Source of the DNA: Talinum fruticosum
Taxonomy: Eukaryota; Streptophyta; Magnoliopsida; Caryophyllales; Talinaceae
DNA length: 64,000 nt
Direction of reading: 5' to 3'
Assembly (NCBI GenBank): GCA_021018815.1
Contig: JAITYX010000127.1
Span: 372,001-436,000, forward strand
The translations under genes were made by a program, and so were the position numbers. The notes beneath the pieces are model-generated. The model saw only the letters and a program-made list of their open reading frames with translations, was not told where the DNA came from and searched no databases. Shown piece by piece: positions 35,301-47,404 of this stretch (the stretch's first letter is position 1; every line of letters starts with the position of its first letter).

Positions 35301-35586
35301 ACGGGTTGATAAGCACGTGTAAATTTGCTACAAAACTTTTGAGCAATTTATTTTGATTTTTTTGTGAAAAACATAGAAAAATTCCTATAAATCAGAAAAA
35401 AATTGAAAGTTTTATAGACAAGTTTGAAAATTCCCTAAAAATTAGGGAGAACAGTTTGCAAAGTTTGGGATAGAATTCACAACAAAAATATTTTGTCTGC
35501 ATACGTTGACAAGGACTTGGCATGCTTTGACGAACACTTCTCGTGGGTTTTTGAAGTTCCAGATTTTTTAATTTTTCCCAAGAGCA
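32334..35586. repeat. ~300 bp satellite array, block 2 (11 monomers)
   Basis: The same monomer as block 1, with anchors at about 32,490, 32,800, 33,110, 33,417, 33,724, 34,031, 34,333, 34,638, 34,947, 35,255 and 35,492, mostly 302-310 bp apart. The phase continues from block 1 across the solo LTR. The last spacing (237 bp) reflects an internal deletion near 35,320. Minus-strand open frames of 60-117 codons repeat the same peptide because of the tandem structure. Confidence 0.9.
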
Positions 35587-37138
35587 TGTTGAAGAAAATT
35601 TATGGAGTCCAGGGTTTTTATCGAACCACAGGGATGGAACTAAATCGAAATCAAATCGCCAGACCAAACTTACGACACTTAAACTGAAACTAACCTAAGA
35701 TCAAATTGATCAATCTAAGATCAAAACTAACTACTAACCTAAATTAAACTAGCATGAACTGAAACCTAACTTCAACCGTAACTAATTTAACAATATATCG
35801 CCTACAGTACTAGGCTAACTGAGATTCAACAATCTAGATAAAGTAATTTTAATTGAAACTGAATGAGACATAGCTGCAACAATCCAACAGAACTAAACAC
35901 ACATGCTCGAATAGTTTCATCAATCCAACAGAACCAGAAACAAATCATAGCAGGCATTACGAAACAAGGGGGCGGGAAATTGAGATGCTTAAATTAAGAA
36001 GGTTTATACCCAAGCGAAGAACCAGATGAACAGAACGGATTGAAGCTAACATTTTCGTCTGCTTGTCACACGGCAGAACCAGAACAGATCGAACCGGAGC
36101 AAGGACACAAAAGCCAGATGTATTCAATGCCAAAAACCAAATGATCACTCGAATTCACAAAAGATTGAACAAATCTAAAATTCGAGAAACAAGAACTCAC
36201 AAACCTAAAACTGAATTTTGGAACTAAAATTGAAGAATGAAAATTAAACCTAAATTTGGAACTTGCTTCTTCTAGCCGGTCACGCTGTCACCGTCCATCC
36301 GCCTTCCACCGTGCTCTGCTTATGCCCTTTTAAACTCTTCGGTCCCGTTCCTCTGTTCAGGTCCTGAAGATCTTCTATTGTGGCTAGAGTTCGAAGGGGA
36401 CACAGAAATTGGTTGCCAAGTAGAGAGGGAAAGAGAAGATAGAGTGGGATTGGGTTTCTTCGGGGGAAAGAGAGAGGACGATGGGGTCGAGTTCTGGCCG
36501 AAAGGACAGAGTGTGCGAGGGCTCAGAATTCTTCGGCTGGTGAAGGAGTTTGAAAGGGGATTGGGGTTCTGTTCGTGGAGGGAGAGCCAAAGATGAGAGA
36601 CAGAGAGTTAGATATGGAGATGGAGATGGAGTTGTGAGGGCTAGGGTTTCTGCGTGAAGAGAGCCAAATAAGAAGAAGAATTTGAGTGAGAATGGAGTTC
36701 GCGGAGGAAAGCAGCAGTGAGAGAGAGGGAACTGGGGGAAGGCTAGGGTTTCGGCTTGAACAGTCGAAGAGGAAGAAGAAGGTGGCGTGAGGTTTTCTAG
36801 TGTTTCGGGTGTGGAGGAAAGTGAAGGAAAGGGGTTGGATTTCTTTTGGTCTGGTGATGGGAGAGGAGTGGCGTGGGTGAAATTAAGTGAGGGAAAAGGA
36901 GGGTGACGTGAGTTTCGGTCGACGAGAGGAATTTTGGGTTCAATTCGGGCCAACTACAAATAGACGATCCCATCCTTTAATATTAAGCTCTTCGTATTAT
37001 TTTTCAAAAATTTTCGTACTTTTTACAAGAATAAAATAAAATAAATTAAAATTTTAATTTAATAATTATTACGAATAAAATAAGATGTAAAAAGATATTA
37101 TAAATATCATAATTTTGGACTGAACAAATACCCTTACA
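35587..37138 (-). mobile_element. Ty3 LTR of uncertain lineage, 1.55 kb
   Basis: On the minus strand it starts TGTAAGGGTATTTGTTC at 37,138 and ends TTTTCTTCAACA at 35,587, with TG and CA termini. A TATA-like TTTAAAAGGGC on the minus strand lies at 36,324-36,334. The sense strand has a C/T-rich leader-like stretch (36,370-36,950), and near the end TCCCTGTGGTTCGATAAAAA, a phrase seen near LTR ends of Athila/Tat-type Ty3 elements. The 189-codon Ser/Pro-rich frame in the C/T-rich stretch is not a recognised protein. Internal sequence adjoins it on the right only. Confidence 0.6.
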
Positions 37139-37757
37139 TTTTGATTTTACTCGTCCTCGAGTAAAATAAAACTAGAAAAGAAAATTAAAAAATCCTAATT
37201 CACTTTCATAAGAATCACGAGTTAAATTTAGCATATGCAACAAGCCTTTTAAATCCTTTGGTAGACCAAGTGTACGAGTAAGGTCTCGTTAAAATTTATA
37301 ACGAGATATACCCACAAAATCTAGGGAAGAGAACAAGATAGATAGAAAAAGAAAAAAAAAACTGAAAATATTTTTACACAAATAAATATTTACAACAAGG
37401 AGAATATATACATATCCCGGTCAATCATATCACCTTTGGTACTCAATTATCAACTTGTATCTAGGTGTATTATACATATCAAACATCTCACCCTCTTTTG
37501 ACGACAACCATACATCAATATTTCCACTTCTTTATTCCATCAACAATAGTGAATCTAACCTAGTGTGTGATGTGCAAGTATACCATTGCTCCCTTACCTT
37601 AGGATTATCACAACTGGCTCAGCCCACTTGACTAGAACTTTATTTTCACTTCATTTAGGAAGCAAGTCTTGCACAATAACAACTATTGCCTCAAAAAGTA
37701 GCACCTAATAGCGCATGCCTCAAAGAGTTCTTGTCATTCCCGATTATTGCCTTAAAG
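37139..37757 (-). mobile_element. Ty3 internal 3' region, truncated
   Basis: Adjacent to the LTR the minus strand reads TTTACTCGAGGACGAGTAAA, resembling the GAGGACGAG(C/T)A phrase that often ends pol in Athila/Tat-type elements. The remaining ~600 bp is AT-rich with no domain I recognise. It ends abruptly at 37,757 in satellite, in a different monomer phase from the left junction. The element was therefore truncated, or was deleted together with part of the array. Confidence 0.5.
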
Positions 37758-40048
37758 TTTCAAAATTCCCTAAAAATCAGGGAGAACAGATATGTAAAAG
37801 GTTGGGAGAAAATTCACAACAAAAATATTTGCTCTACATACGTTGACAAGGACTTGACAGGCATTGACAAACACATTTTTAGGGGTTTTTTTGAAGTTCC
37901 AGGTTTTTAAATTTTTCCAAGGCCATAAGTCGATTGATAACGATGTAAATTTGTTAAAAAATATTTTTCGAGATTTTTCGGATGCTCGAGCAGTTTATTT
38001 TGATTTTTTCATCAAAAATATACAAAAAAACCAATAAATCAGAAGGAAATCAAAAAAATGGGACAAAGTTGGAAAATTCCCTAAAAATCAGGGAGAACAA
38101 GTCTGCAAAGTTTCGGAGAAAATTTATGAAAAAATATTTGGTCCGCATACGTTGATAAGGACTTGGCAAGCATTGACACGCAATTTTCCGAGAATTTTTG
38201 AATTTTCAGATTAAAATTTTTTTTCCAAGGGAACCAATAGATAAATAACGATGTAAATTTGCTAAAACGTATTTTTTGAAACCCAAGCAATTTACATTGA
38301 TTTTTTCATGAAAAACATAGAAAAATCATGTAAATCAGAAAAGAATCAAAAAATTCAGGACAAAGTTTTTAAAATTCCCTAAACATAATGGAGAATAGGT
38401 CTACAAAGTTTGGTAGAAAATTAACAACAAAAATATTTGGTCTCGTATACGTTGACAAGGATTTGACACTCGTTGACAAGCATTTCTCGGGGTTTTTGAA
38501 GTTCCAGATTTCTTCAATTTTTTCCAAGGGCACCAATAGATAGATAACAAAGTAAATTTGCTAAGAAAATATTTTTCCAAATTTTTCCGAAACCCCAGCA
38601 GTTTATTTTGATTTTTTCATGAAAAACAAAAAAACAATTCTTTAAATTAGAAAAAATCGAAAAACTTGGGGCAAAGTTTGAAAATTTCATAATTACCAGG
38701 GAGAACGAGTCTGCAAAGTTTTGGAGAAAAGTCATGACAAAAATATTTAGTGTGCATACGATGACGAGAGACTTGACACGCGTTGATAAGCACTTTTCAG
38801 GAGGTTGTTTGAAGTTGCAGATTTTTTAAAATCTTTTCCAAGAGCACTAGTACATAGATAATGATTTAAATTTGCTAAAATATATTTTTCCAAATTTTTT
38901 CCAAAACCCGATAAGTTTATTTTGGTTTTTTCGTAAAAAACATTGAAAAATGTTATAAATAAGAAAATAAATCAAAACAATTTGGGACAAAGTTTGATGA
39001 TTTCTAAAAATCAGGTACAATGAGTCTACAACATTTTGTAGGAAATTCACGCCAAAAATATTTTGTCCGAAGTACATTGACAAGGACTAAGCATGTGTTG
39101 ACAAGCACTTTTTCGGGGTTTTTTTAAGTTTCAAATTTTTTTTATTTTTAAGGGTACCAGTAGATAGATAACGGTGTAAATTTGCTTGAGAAATATTTTT
39201 CCAAATTTTTTTCAAACTCGAGCAGTTTATTTTGATTTTTTCGTGAAAAATGTAGAAAACTCCTTTAAATCATGAAATAATCGAAATTATTCAGGAAAAA
39301 GTTTGAAAATCTCCTAAAAATCAGGAAAAGTGGGTCTGCAGAGTTTAGGAGAAAATTCACGACAAAAATATTTAGTCCGCATACGTTGACAAGGACTTAG
39401 CACGCATCGACTAGCACTTTTCCAATGGTTTTTTGAAACTTCGGCTTTTAAAAATTTTTTCCAAGGGCAGACAATAGATAGATAACGATGTGAATTTGCC
39501 AAAAATATTTTTCCTAAACTCAAGCAGTTTATTTTTTTGGTGGAAAATATAGAAAAATCCTATGAATAAGAAAAAAATCAAAAAAATTTGGTACTAAGTT
39601 TGAAAATTCCCTAAAAATAAGGGAAACAGTCCGCAAAGTGTGAGAGAAAATTCACGACAAAAATATTTGGTATGCCCGACGTTGACAAGGACTTGGCACA
39701 TATTGATAAGCAGTTTTGCAAGGTTTTTTGAATTTTCAGATTTTTTAAAGTTTTTCCAAGAGCACGAGTAGATAGATAACAATGCAAATTTGCTAAAAAA
39801 TATTCAAATTTTTTTCGAAATCGGAGCGAGTTCATATTGATTTTTTCCTGAAAAACATTAAAAAATCATATAACCTAGAAAATAATCAAAAAATTTGGGA
39901 CAACATTTTAAAATTCCTTAAAAATATGGGATAAGAGGTCTACAAAGTTTGGGAGAAAATTCACGACAAAAAATATTTTGTATGCATACATTGACAAGGA
40001 CTTGGCACGAGTTAACAAGAACTTTTCAAGGGGTTTTTGAAATTCTAG
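37758..40048. repeat. ~300 bp satellite array, block 3 (8 monomers)
   Basis: Anchors at about 37,820, 38,125, 38,433, 38,737, 39,050, 39,363, 39,657 and 39,966, mean spacing near 306 bp. Several monomers show CGAG in place of CAG, for example GAGCGAGTTCATATTG at 39,826 against the common GAGCAGTTTATTTTG. The block stops at the 3' end of the LINE. Confidence 0.9.
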
Positions 40049-40059
40049 TTTTTTTAAAA

Positions 40060-43000
40060 AAGAATTTGTAAGAAGGTTATAAACTTTTATTACTATGCAA
40101 ACTCATTTACAAACTAGTAGTATCTAGCTTTTTGGCCACCTTCTAGGAAGGGTTCCCCATTCACTAGTACTTAATCATCTATACACAAATGTGTCCCACT
40201 TACTACATTTAGTATTAGCGCTCAAATAACACATTCTATTCCTAATGTTTTCCTTCACCACTTATTGTTTGTACATTAAGATTCTTTCCCCGGAAAAGTT
40301 TTTCATTCCTATCCCGCCAAACCCGATAGTGGATGGCTACCATAGTACTCGTTCATAATAATTGTTGCACTTTAGGCCATTTGTTCTTGATCAATTTCCT
40401 TAGCCAGTTCTCGAGATTTTGTGGTTGCTGTTTGATTTTTAACCATTTCCGGATATATTCTCCGATAGTAGAAGCATAATTACGATAAAAGAGAGGTGTT
40501 CTATGGACTCCTCTACGTTCCCACAAATACCACATTAAGTATTAATACCTTGGATGAACTTAGCCAATCTTTGTCTCATAGGTAATATGTCCTGCAACAG
40601 GAGCCATAAGGTGAAACCTTGTTTTGGTTGGACGCTCTTGCACCAGGCTAGTCTAGTCCATGGCTTTGTTGTTTCCTCCTTAGTGAGCCATTTGTACCCC
40701 AATGATGTTACATACTCCATGCTTTTGAGAAAGACAGGATTGTGTGCTTTGAATTCTGTTTCAAAAATGCCCCTTAGATTGCAAATTCTCCTCCAATACC
40801 AACAAATGTCATGTGTTACTTGCATAATCCCAGAAATTAGTACCCTTAAGGTAGTGAGAGTGTACCCACTTAACCCACAAGTTATCCTTCTTGTTGCTTA
40901 CAACCTATATATGCTTTTCCTGTAAGTGTTATGTTCTACTTGGCTAAGTCTTTAATCCCGAGTCCTCCACTTCTTTTTCTTTTGCGGATGGTCCGCCAAG
41001 CTACAAAGGGTATTTTTGTGCACTTTGAGTCTACATTCCATAAGAAACTCTAACAAATTTGCTCAACTTCATGGATGATTTGTCTGGGAATAACAAAAAT
41101 GTTTTCCCAAAATGATATAATCCCTATAAAAACAAAGGTAATCAACACCACCCTAGCTAGATAGGATAGGACTTCCAAACTATTATTTTTGCAATTAATT
41201 TATCCACCAATAGTTGAAAGTCCCAAGTAGTTAATCTTGAGGCTAAAATGGGTACGCCTAAGTATTTGAAAGGGAGGGAGCCCAAATTAAACCCGGATGA
41301 CTGCAGCAGACTTGATTTTGGTTTTTTAATCAACTCCACCAAATGTAATTTGTGATTTGGACTCATTTATGTGCAACCTAGAGGTAACCGAAAATTCCTC
41401 AAATATTTTCTTAATATTTGTAAGTGAGGTGTCCTCGGCTTTACAAAAATCAACAAATCATGTGTAAATGATAATTAAGTGAGTTGCATCTTTTTGCGGC
41501 CAAGGTGTAATTTAACAGTTTTGTTTATCTCGTTGCATGAGTCATGTGAAATATTCCATCACAATCACAAAAGGAGAGGGGACATGGGATCACCATGTCT
41601 AAGCCCTCTTCCACCTTCAAAAATCCAAATGTTCCTCCATTAAACACTAGAGTATATGCTTGGGGATTTTAGGCATGATGAGATCCATTTGGTAAATTCT
41701 ACTAGCAAACAAAATCCCTCCAGGACTTCCTCTACACATGTCCAATAAATGGAGTCATATGCCTTACGCAAGTCAATCTTCATTACACATCTAGGGCTAA
41801 TGTGTTTTCTTGCATAACCTCTAAGGATTTCTTGATAGATCATCACGTTATGCATAAGTTCTCTCCTCTTAATGAATGCACACTTGAACACATTGATTAT
41901 AGAGGGAAGTACCTTACTCAATCTAGTACATAATCTTACATATGCATTTGTAAATAGTTTTACAGACATGAGATGGGTCCGAAGTCACCTGCAGTTGATG
42001 GAGTGTGGACTTTTGGAATAATAACCAGATTGGTACAACTCACTTGTTTGAATAGTTGTCAAGTTTGGAAGAATTCTTTGATTACTCGTGTTACTAAGTC
42101 TCCCACCATGTTCCAATTCTTCTTGAAGAACCCATTGGAGTAGTCTGTCAAGTACCGGGGATTTATTCTCGGAGATGTTGAACATTGCTATTTGACTTCT
42201 TGTTCAAGTAACTAGTTTGGTAAGAATTATCTGCTGTTGAAGACTAAGGGTGTTACCAAACTTAAACACCTCCTTGTTTACTCGGTTTTCGATCTTCATT
42301 CTACAACCCAATGAGGACTTGGTAGTACTCCACCATGTGTTTTGCGACATTCTCCATTCTTTCTTTTATGTTTTGATCCTTATCATTGATCCAATTAGTT
42401 CATTTTTGTTGTTTCCTTTGTTTAAGATGAGAAAAGAAAACCTTTGAGCATTGATCTCCTAGCCCAACCATTGTATTTTGCTTTGTTTGTTTGACTAAGG
42501 AGATAGAGGCTTCCAATGAGAGTTTGTAATTCCTTGACAAGTTTTTCCCCTTCCTCCATTAGCTTGGTATTGAAAATGTCATTATGTAATCTTTTCCGAG
42601 TGTCCAGATGGCTGAGTTCTCACCAAGTCCACTTTTCATGAACATTACTAAATTGACTTCGATGAAAATGTTTGAGCTCACCTTTTAGCTATTTAAGGTT
42701 GGAGGTTAGGCTGCTACATGTTTCTGCCAGCTTTACCTTTATTCCAATTTTGAGATAAAATGGTTCGGACTCTTGCCTTTCCATCCACATGTCATAGAAT
42801 CTGAATTAGCTGCCTTTTCTTTATTCCGACACATAGAATTTGACCACTATTGGGCAGTGATCCGATATCCCTGCAGGGAGGTACTCAGCTTGTACATCAT
42901 TCCATTCCAATACCTAGAGCCCTATCAATTCTTCTATACACTCTATCCTCTGGCTGTTGTTTGTTGGTCTAAGAGTAGTAGCACCCTGTACTCTTCATCT

Positions 43001-43512
43001 CATAAAGATCACAGTCTTGTAAGCAAAGTTGGAACACTTTAGTTTCATCTTTTGTTATTGGACAGCCTCCAATCCCATCTTCTATCCTTAAGGCAGCATT
43101 GCAATCCACTAGAATGATCCAAGGGCTGACAATATCAACTTCTTTTTCTTGTATCTTCTCCTATAAATATTCTCTAGCAGTGGCATCATTCGTTCCATAT
43201 ACCAAAGTAACAAAAACTTGGATGAAGTAGCTAATTAAACTACTTCACAGATGCACATTTGATATGTACTAACTAAATTTTAAACATCATACTCAGTAGT
43301 ATTCCGAGAGAACCCAAATTCTTCCTCTAGGGTGATGTTTATTATTGATTTATGTACCCCATCCTTCAAAATTTCTATAAACATGTAAATAAGAACTATC
43401 TTGTATCTTCATTTCAATCAAACCAATTTTTTGAGATTGGATAAACTTCCTTATTTCATGCTCGTTTACGGGGTTTGTTCATCCCTCCGACATTCTAACT
43501 TGCCACGATCAT
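40060..43512 (-). pseudogene. LINE ORF2: endonuclease, reverse transcriptase, zf-RVT
   Basis: An ATG at 43,512 opens MIVAS.NVGGMNKPRK, the usual start of plant L1 endonuclease (WNVRGLN..). Near 42,860 is LPAGISDHCPIVVKF, the endonuclease SDH motif. RT follows: SENKSPVLDR.. near 42,170, RRELMHNVMIYQEILRGY then CVMKIDLRKAYDS (first catalytic Asp) near 41,760, GGRGLRHGDPMSPLLL near 41,600, and LSFTHDLLIF near 41,470, where the normal FADD has become FTHD. GSLPFKYLGVPI is near 41,270. The C-terminal zf-RVT region (GFTLWLLLQDILPMRQRLAK) is near 40,600. The enzyme would nick the target and prime reverse transcription. Stops, frameshifts and the altered FADD make it dead. Confidence 0.85.
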
Positions 43513-43699
43513 AGCTGTGTTAGTGGTTCCCCTACAGGGCGGATATTACCTTCAATCATCACCTCTTCCTCCGATATTTGATGTAGTTTATGGAATGGAG
43601 ATGCACTCACCTCCTGCTGTTCTACTTCGGTAGGATCCTACGTCTCACGCCTCTCACCGTTTGAAAGCCTTCATCATCAACTCCGTACAGCTTTTTCTA

Positions 43700-44560
43700 T
43701 TTGTTGAGATTTCTTTGGCACCTAGATTTACTTAATCTTGTTTTTCTTTCTACAGTCCTTTTCCAGGTGGCCAAACATTCTACAATGACTCGCACTGAAC
43801 TGGTTTCCACTCATATTCAACCTTCTGTTTCACCGAATCCCTTTTTTTATTTATTTGAATTCAACATACTCGGGTAGTTTCTTATCGAGCTGCACTTCCA
43901 TAAGAACTCGGCATAACCCAACATCAATAGCCTCCAAAGGATTACCAATAATACTTCCAAGCTTACTAAGGCTCGGTGCTCCCAAGTATTTGAAATCCAA
44001 CCCAGGGAATTGGATCCGGATGGGTAGCTATTTAATCGAATCCCTATCTAGCTTGACATTTTCACTCCATGGTTTCATAACTGGCGGTTTCTTGTCAAAG
44101 AAATAAAGCCTTCGATGCACTACTATGTTGCGTTCTTCCACCGACCCAAATCGAACTACAAAAATCCCTTCGAGCGTTAATATTTGTTCAATCGTAAACT
44201 CTGCCCAAATCCTTTTTAGGAAACCTGCTATTACAGGATATGGGGACTTGCATCCACAATGCAACAAACAAGAGCGAATTTCAGAATTCAATCTCACTCT
44301 AGATATCTCGTAGCTTCGATCCGAGTAATCTCCACTCCTTCAACCACCGTCGTTGGCTCAAAATGTAATTATAGCTCATCTTCGTTGGATACAACAGCTG
44401 CGTACGTCTAAGAGGGGAGTCAACGCAGAGGTTACCACTTCCTCCATTAATGGCGATTTTGCTCTAGCGGTCCCTAGTAGATCCGTAGCATCCCGATCTT
44501 CCGTGAGAGCCTTTTCCACCGAGACGCGGGCTCTTGATTTAGTGTTTGGATTCCTTAGTT
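43700..44560 (-). pseudogene. LINE ORF1: DUF4283-like RNA-binding protein
   Basis: The frame at 44,297-44,028 gives GFLKRIWAEFTIEQILTLEG then VVRFGSVEERNIVVHRRLYF and KPPVMKPWSENV, the DUF4283 pattern (..G.FLVRF.....R..V...G..FFD..PVI..W). Next, near 43,990, comes WIQFPGLDFKYLGAPSLSKL-like sequence. A partial zinc knuckle, HCRMFGHLEKDC (43,760-43,795), lacks the first Cys. ORF1 proteins bind the LINE RNA. Frames are broken by stops upstream and downstream. Confidence 0.7.
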
Positions 44561-44616
44561 GATTTCTCGATCCATAATTTTTCGACCTAGATTATTAAGA
44601 TTTCTTTGGTTTTCCT

Positions 44617-45207
44617 CTTTTTAAATTTTTTCCAAGGTCACGAGTAGATAAATAACGATGTAAATTTGTAAAAATATTTTTTCAAAACCGGAGCGAGTTA
44701 ATTTTTATTTATTTCGTGAAAAATAGAAACAATCATATAAACCAGAAAAAATCAAAAAATTCGGGACAAAGTTTTGAATTCCCTACAAATCGGGTAGAAT
44801 GGGTTTGCAAAGTTTGGGAGAAAATTCACGACAAAAATATTTGGTTTGCATGTGTTGACAAGCACTTTCACGAGGGTTTTTTGAAGTTCATGATTTTTTA
44901 AATTTCCAGTGGCACCAGTAGATGGATGACAATGTAAATTTGCTAAAAAATATTTTTCTGAAACTTGACAGTTTATTTTGATTTTTTGTGAAAAACATAG
45001 AAAAATCATGTGAATAAGAAAAAAATCAAAAAATTCGAGACAATATTTGAAAATTCCCCAAAAATCAAGATAACACAGTTTGCAATGTTTAGGAGAAAAT
45101 TCTCGACAAAAATATTTGGTCCGCATATGTTGACAAGGACTTGGCACGCGTTGACAAGGACTTGGCACGCGTTGACAAGCACATTTCGGGGTTTTCTTGA
45201 ACGTTCA
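44617..45207. repeat. ~300 bp satellite array, block 4 (2 monomers)
   Basis: Anchors at about 44,833 and 45,109. The second monomer carries three copies of a 21-bp unit (GTTGACAAGGACTTGGCACGC at 45,129, 45,150 and 45,171) instead of two. The block ends at Copia-2. GTTCA at 45,203-45,207 would be its target duplication, but the partner is lost. Confidence 0.9.
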
Positions 45208-46639
45208 TGAAGGTTTGCTCTTGGAGAGGTTATGTCACCCTAAGAGGGGGTGACTAGGGTGATGGAGGATTTTTAAAAAATACAAACCTGTTTTGCACGT
45301 AACCGACTTAGAAACGCATTCCGAGTCTAGATTGGACTCGAGATAATGAAATACACAAAAAGTACGTGGAACCCTCCCGGGGCAAAAAACCATGGAAAGT
45401 GCTAATCCAAACACCAAGTCAAATCCACTAATTGAATCCATAATTGCAAGTACTGACTCTTTACATAATTGCCCCCTTAGACAATTCCCTTACAAATTTT
45501 CCTAGACTCATAAGTTCCCTTATCCGATCTAGTACTTCCTAATTAAGATACCCTTTACGATTACGGATAATTGAGCTGAGTTAACCCTTATAGATCAGTC
45601 AAGGGACTTAGAAATAAAGTAGAAGTAATAGAAGTAATTACAAGACTTTCTTTACAACTCGTAAAGTAAGAAATACAGATTAGGAGTTATAAGTCGGAGA
45701 TTGAGTAAGTAAGCCCTAAGTAAGTGTTAAGCAATGTGTTCAACAATATTCAAGTCTTTTGAAGTACCTTCTATTTATACATAGCAGCTCAAAATGACCG
45801 TTAAGGCTTGTTCCGGACTAATGAGCTTCAATAGCCGTTGTAACGGCTAGTCCGAGTCACTCGTAAAAGGATCCGTTGAGATGTAAACATTGTGTGGTGG
45901 TCCATGGCTTAAAAATTAGTCCAATCCTCTGGTTGTGATTGAAATTTGGGGTAGAAACAACTGTTAGACCCAAAATGGTCTGTTTACTAGATTCGAATCA
46001 AACAACCCCGACACGGTGTTCGAGCCATGTCCGTGAAATGGTTGATTTCTATTTGCTCGGTGTTTAACGGCTAGCAATCGGCTACTTTTGCTTTTCAAAC
46101 ATAGATTAAACTTGTTTAATCAACCTATAAAAGAAAATCAAAGTGGTACTCAAAGTATAAAAATACTTTGGTCCAGAATTAGGCAACGACAATAATTAAT
46201 TCAAAGTAATTAAGCACTTAATTATCTTTACCTAAAAGAATGGAATTTTCTGATTCTAATATTCATTAGGTTTAAATTCCATCTTGAGTCAATCCTTAAA
46301 ACGATCAAGTTAGAAAGAATAAATCATCAGAATACATAAACTTGATCAAGTAAATAATTTTTAATAAACTGACTTAGAAAGTGGAATTAATGTTGTATTT
46401 CATTTTCACTGGAAACATGAAGTCGGTGCTCAAAATAAAAGTGTTAGAGAAATTATTTACTCATGCTATTGTTTTGAGTGGTGTCCGAGTGGGTCGAAAC
46501 ACGGTTAAGAATGTTATGCTTAATGAATGGTTTCGAGTGGGTCGGAAAATAATAAAAACTTAGATATTAGTTTCTTAAAAGCTCATAATGACTTATAATC
46601 AAAACCATAAAGAGATAGAGAGTTATACATGAGTCTTCA
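45208..46639 (-). repeat. Copia-2 3' LTR
   Basis: It begins TGAAGACTCATGTATAAC at 46,639 in element orientation and ends GCAAACCTTCA at 45,208. It is clearly homologous to the Copia-1 LTRs but diverged and about 130 bp shorter. A TATAAATAG box on the minus strand is at 45,772-45,779. Confidence 0.85.
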
Positions 46640-46654
46640 ATCTCCTCCTTTTTA
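46640..46654 (-). promoter_or_regulatory. Copia-2 polypurine tract
   Basis: The minus strand reads AAAAAGGAGGAGAT directly before the LTR, the counterpart of AAAAGGGGGAGAT in Copia-1. From 46,655 to 47,404 lies 3' untranslated sequence with no gene. Confidence 0.8.
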
Positions 46655-47404
46655 ATAAAAGGCATTCCATACTTAAGATAGAAACTATTAAGTTCAAAGA
46701 GTGAAGTTTTCATAGAGTATAGATTAGAGCAAGAAAGATAATGATGAATATATGGCAATTCGAGTCAGATCAAATATAACTCGGAACATGTTTCTTGAAT
46801 TAATCATAGCGAATATGTTATAAACTAAGGAATAATATATCGAGTAAGTATGAAACATATACTCGGAAACGGATATGCTCGGAAATAAGTAAGTTTCATT
46901 CATTTCAAGAAGCATTTATACAAGGGATGAAACAAACTAAAAAAATAAACTTCGTAACCAACTCAGGGAAAAAACTCCCCTGAACCAAACATTTATTTTT
47001 CTATCTTTTCTCTTACCCTATGCATTTCAGCAAACATAAAAAATGAGGGAGGAAAGAACAAGTAAATACATAAGATGTTGGACAAAAAAATAATTAAAAC
47101 ATAGTTTAAAAGCGAGGAAGGAGGGGTAGTCTGTCGTGAAGTAGAAGAACAAGTGGTGCGCGTGCGCCTGTGTCCTTGAATAGAAGTAGTTTGGCGAGGT
47201 GGCAACAACAGTGGTATATCTAGAAAAGGAATGATCCTGGTTCCGTGAACCAAAGGTAGATCTTCCTCTTCTTGCTACATAGTTTAAAAGCTGCTACTTG
47301 CTGAGATTCCGAGGCAGGGGCCTTAGACTAGCCGACTTCACTAGCCTCTTCCGAGGCACTCCGAGTGTGATTAGGTTCTTTCTTGCCCTAGTCCTCAAGT
47401 TGAA

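Larger units (their letters stand above)
40049..44616 (-). mobile_element. L1-type LINE, near full length
   Basis: A minus-strand non-LTR element lies between satellite blocks 3 and 4. Its 3' end has a short T-tract on the plus strand (40,049-40,055), the remnant of a poly(A) tail. The satellite resumes at about 44,617 at nearly the same monomer position, and TTTTTAAA occurs at both junctions, consistent with a short target duplication. ORF1 (DUF4283-like) and ORF2 (endonuclease, RT, zf-RVT) are recognisable but contain many stops. Length is about 4.6 kb, somewhat short for plant L1. Confidence 0.85.

Noticed and set aside
36384..36953. 189-codon Ser/Pro-rich minus-strand frame
   Set aside because: Leader-like C/T-rich part of a Ty3 LTR; no recognisable domain and no conserved copy in the window.
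24323..40048. Possible CRISPR-like or host tandem gene array
   Set aside because: Units are ~300 bp, diverged throughout with no spacer/repeat contrast and no conserved reading frame; it is a satellite.
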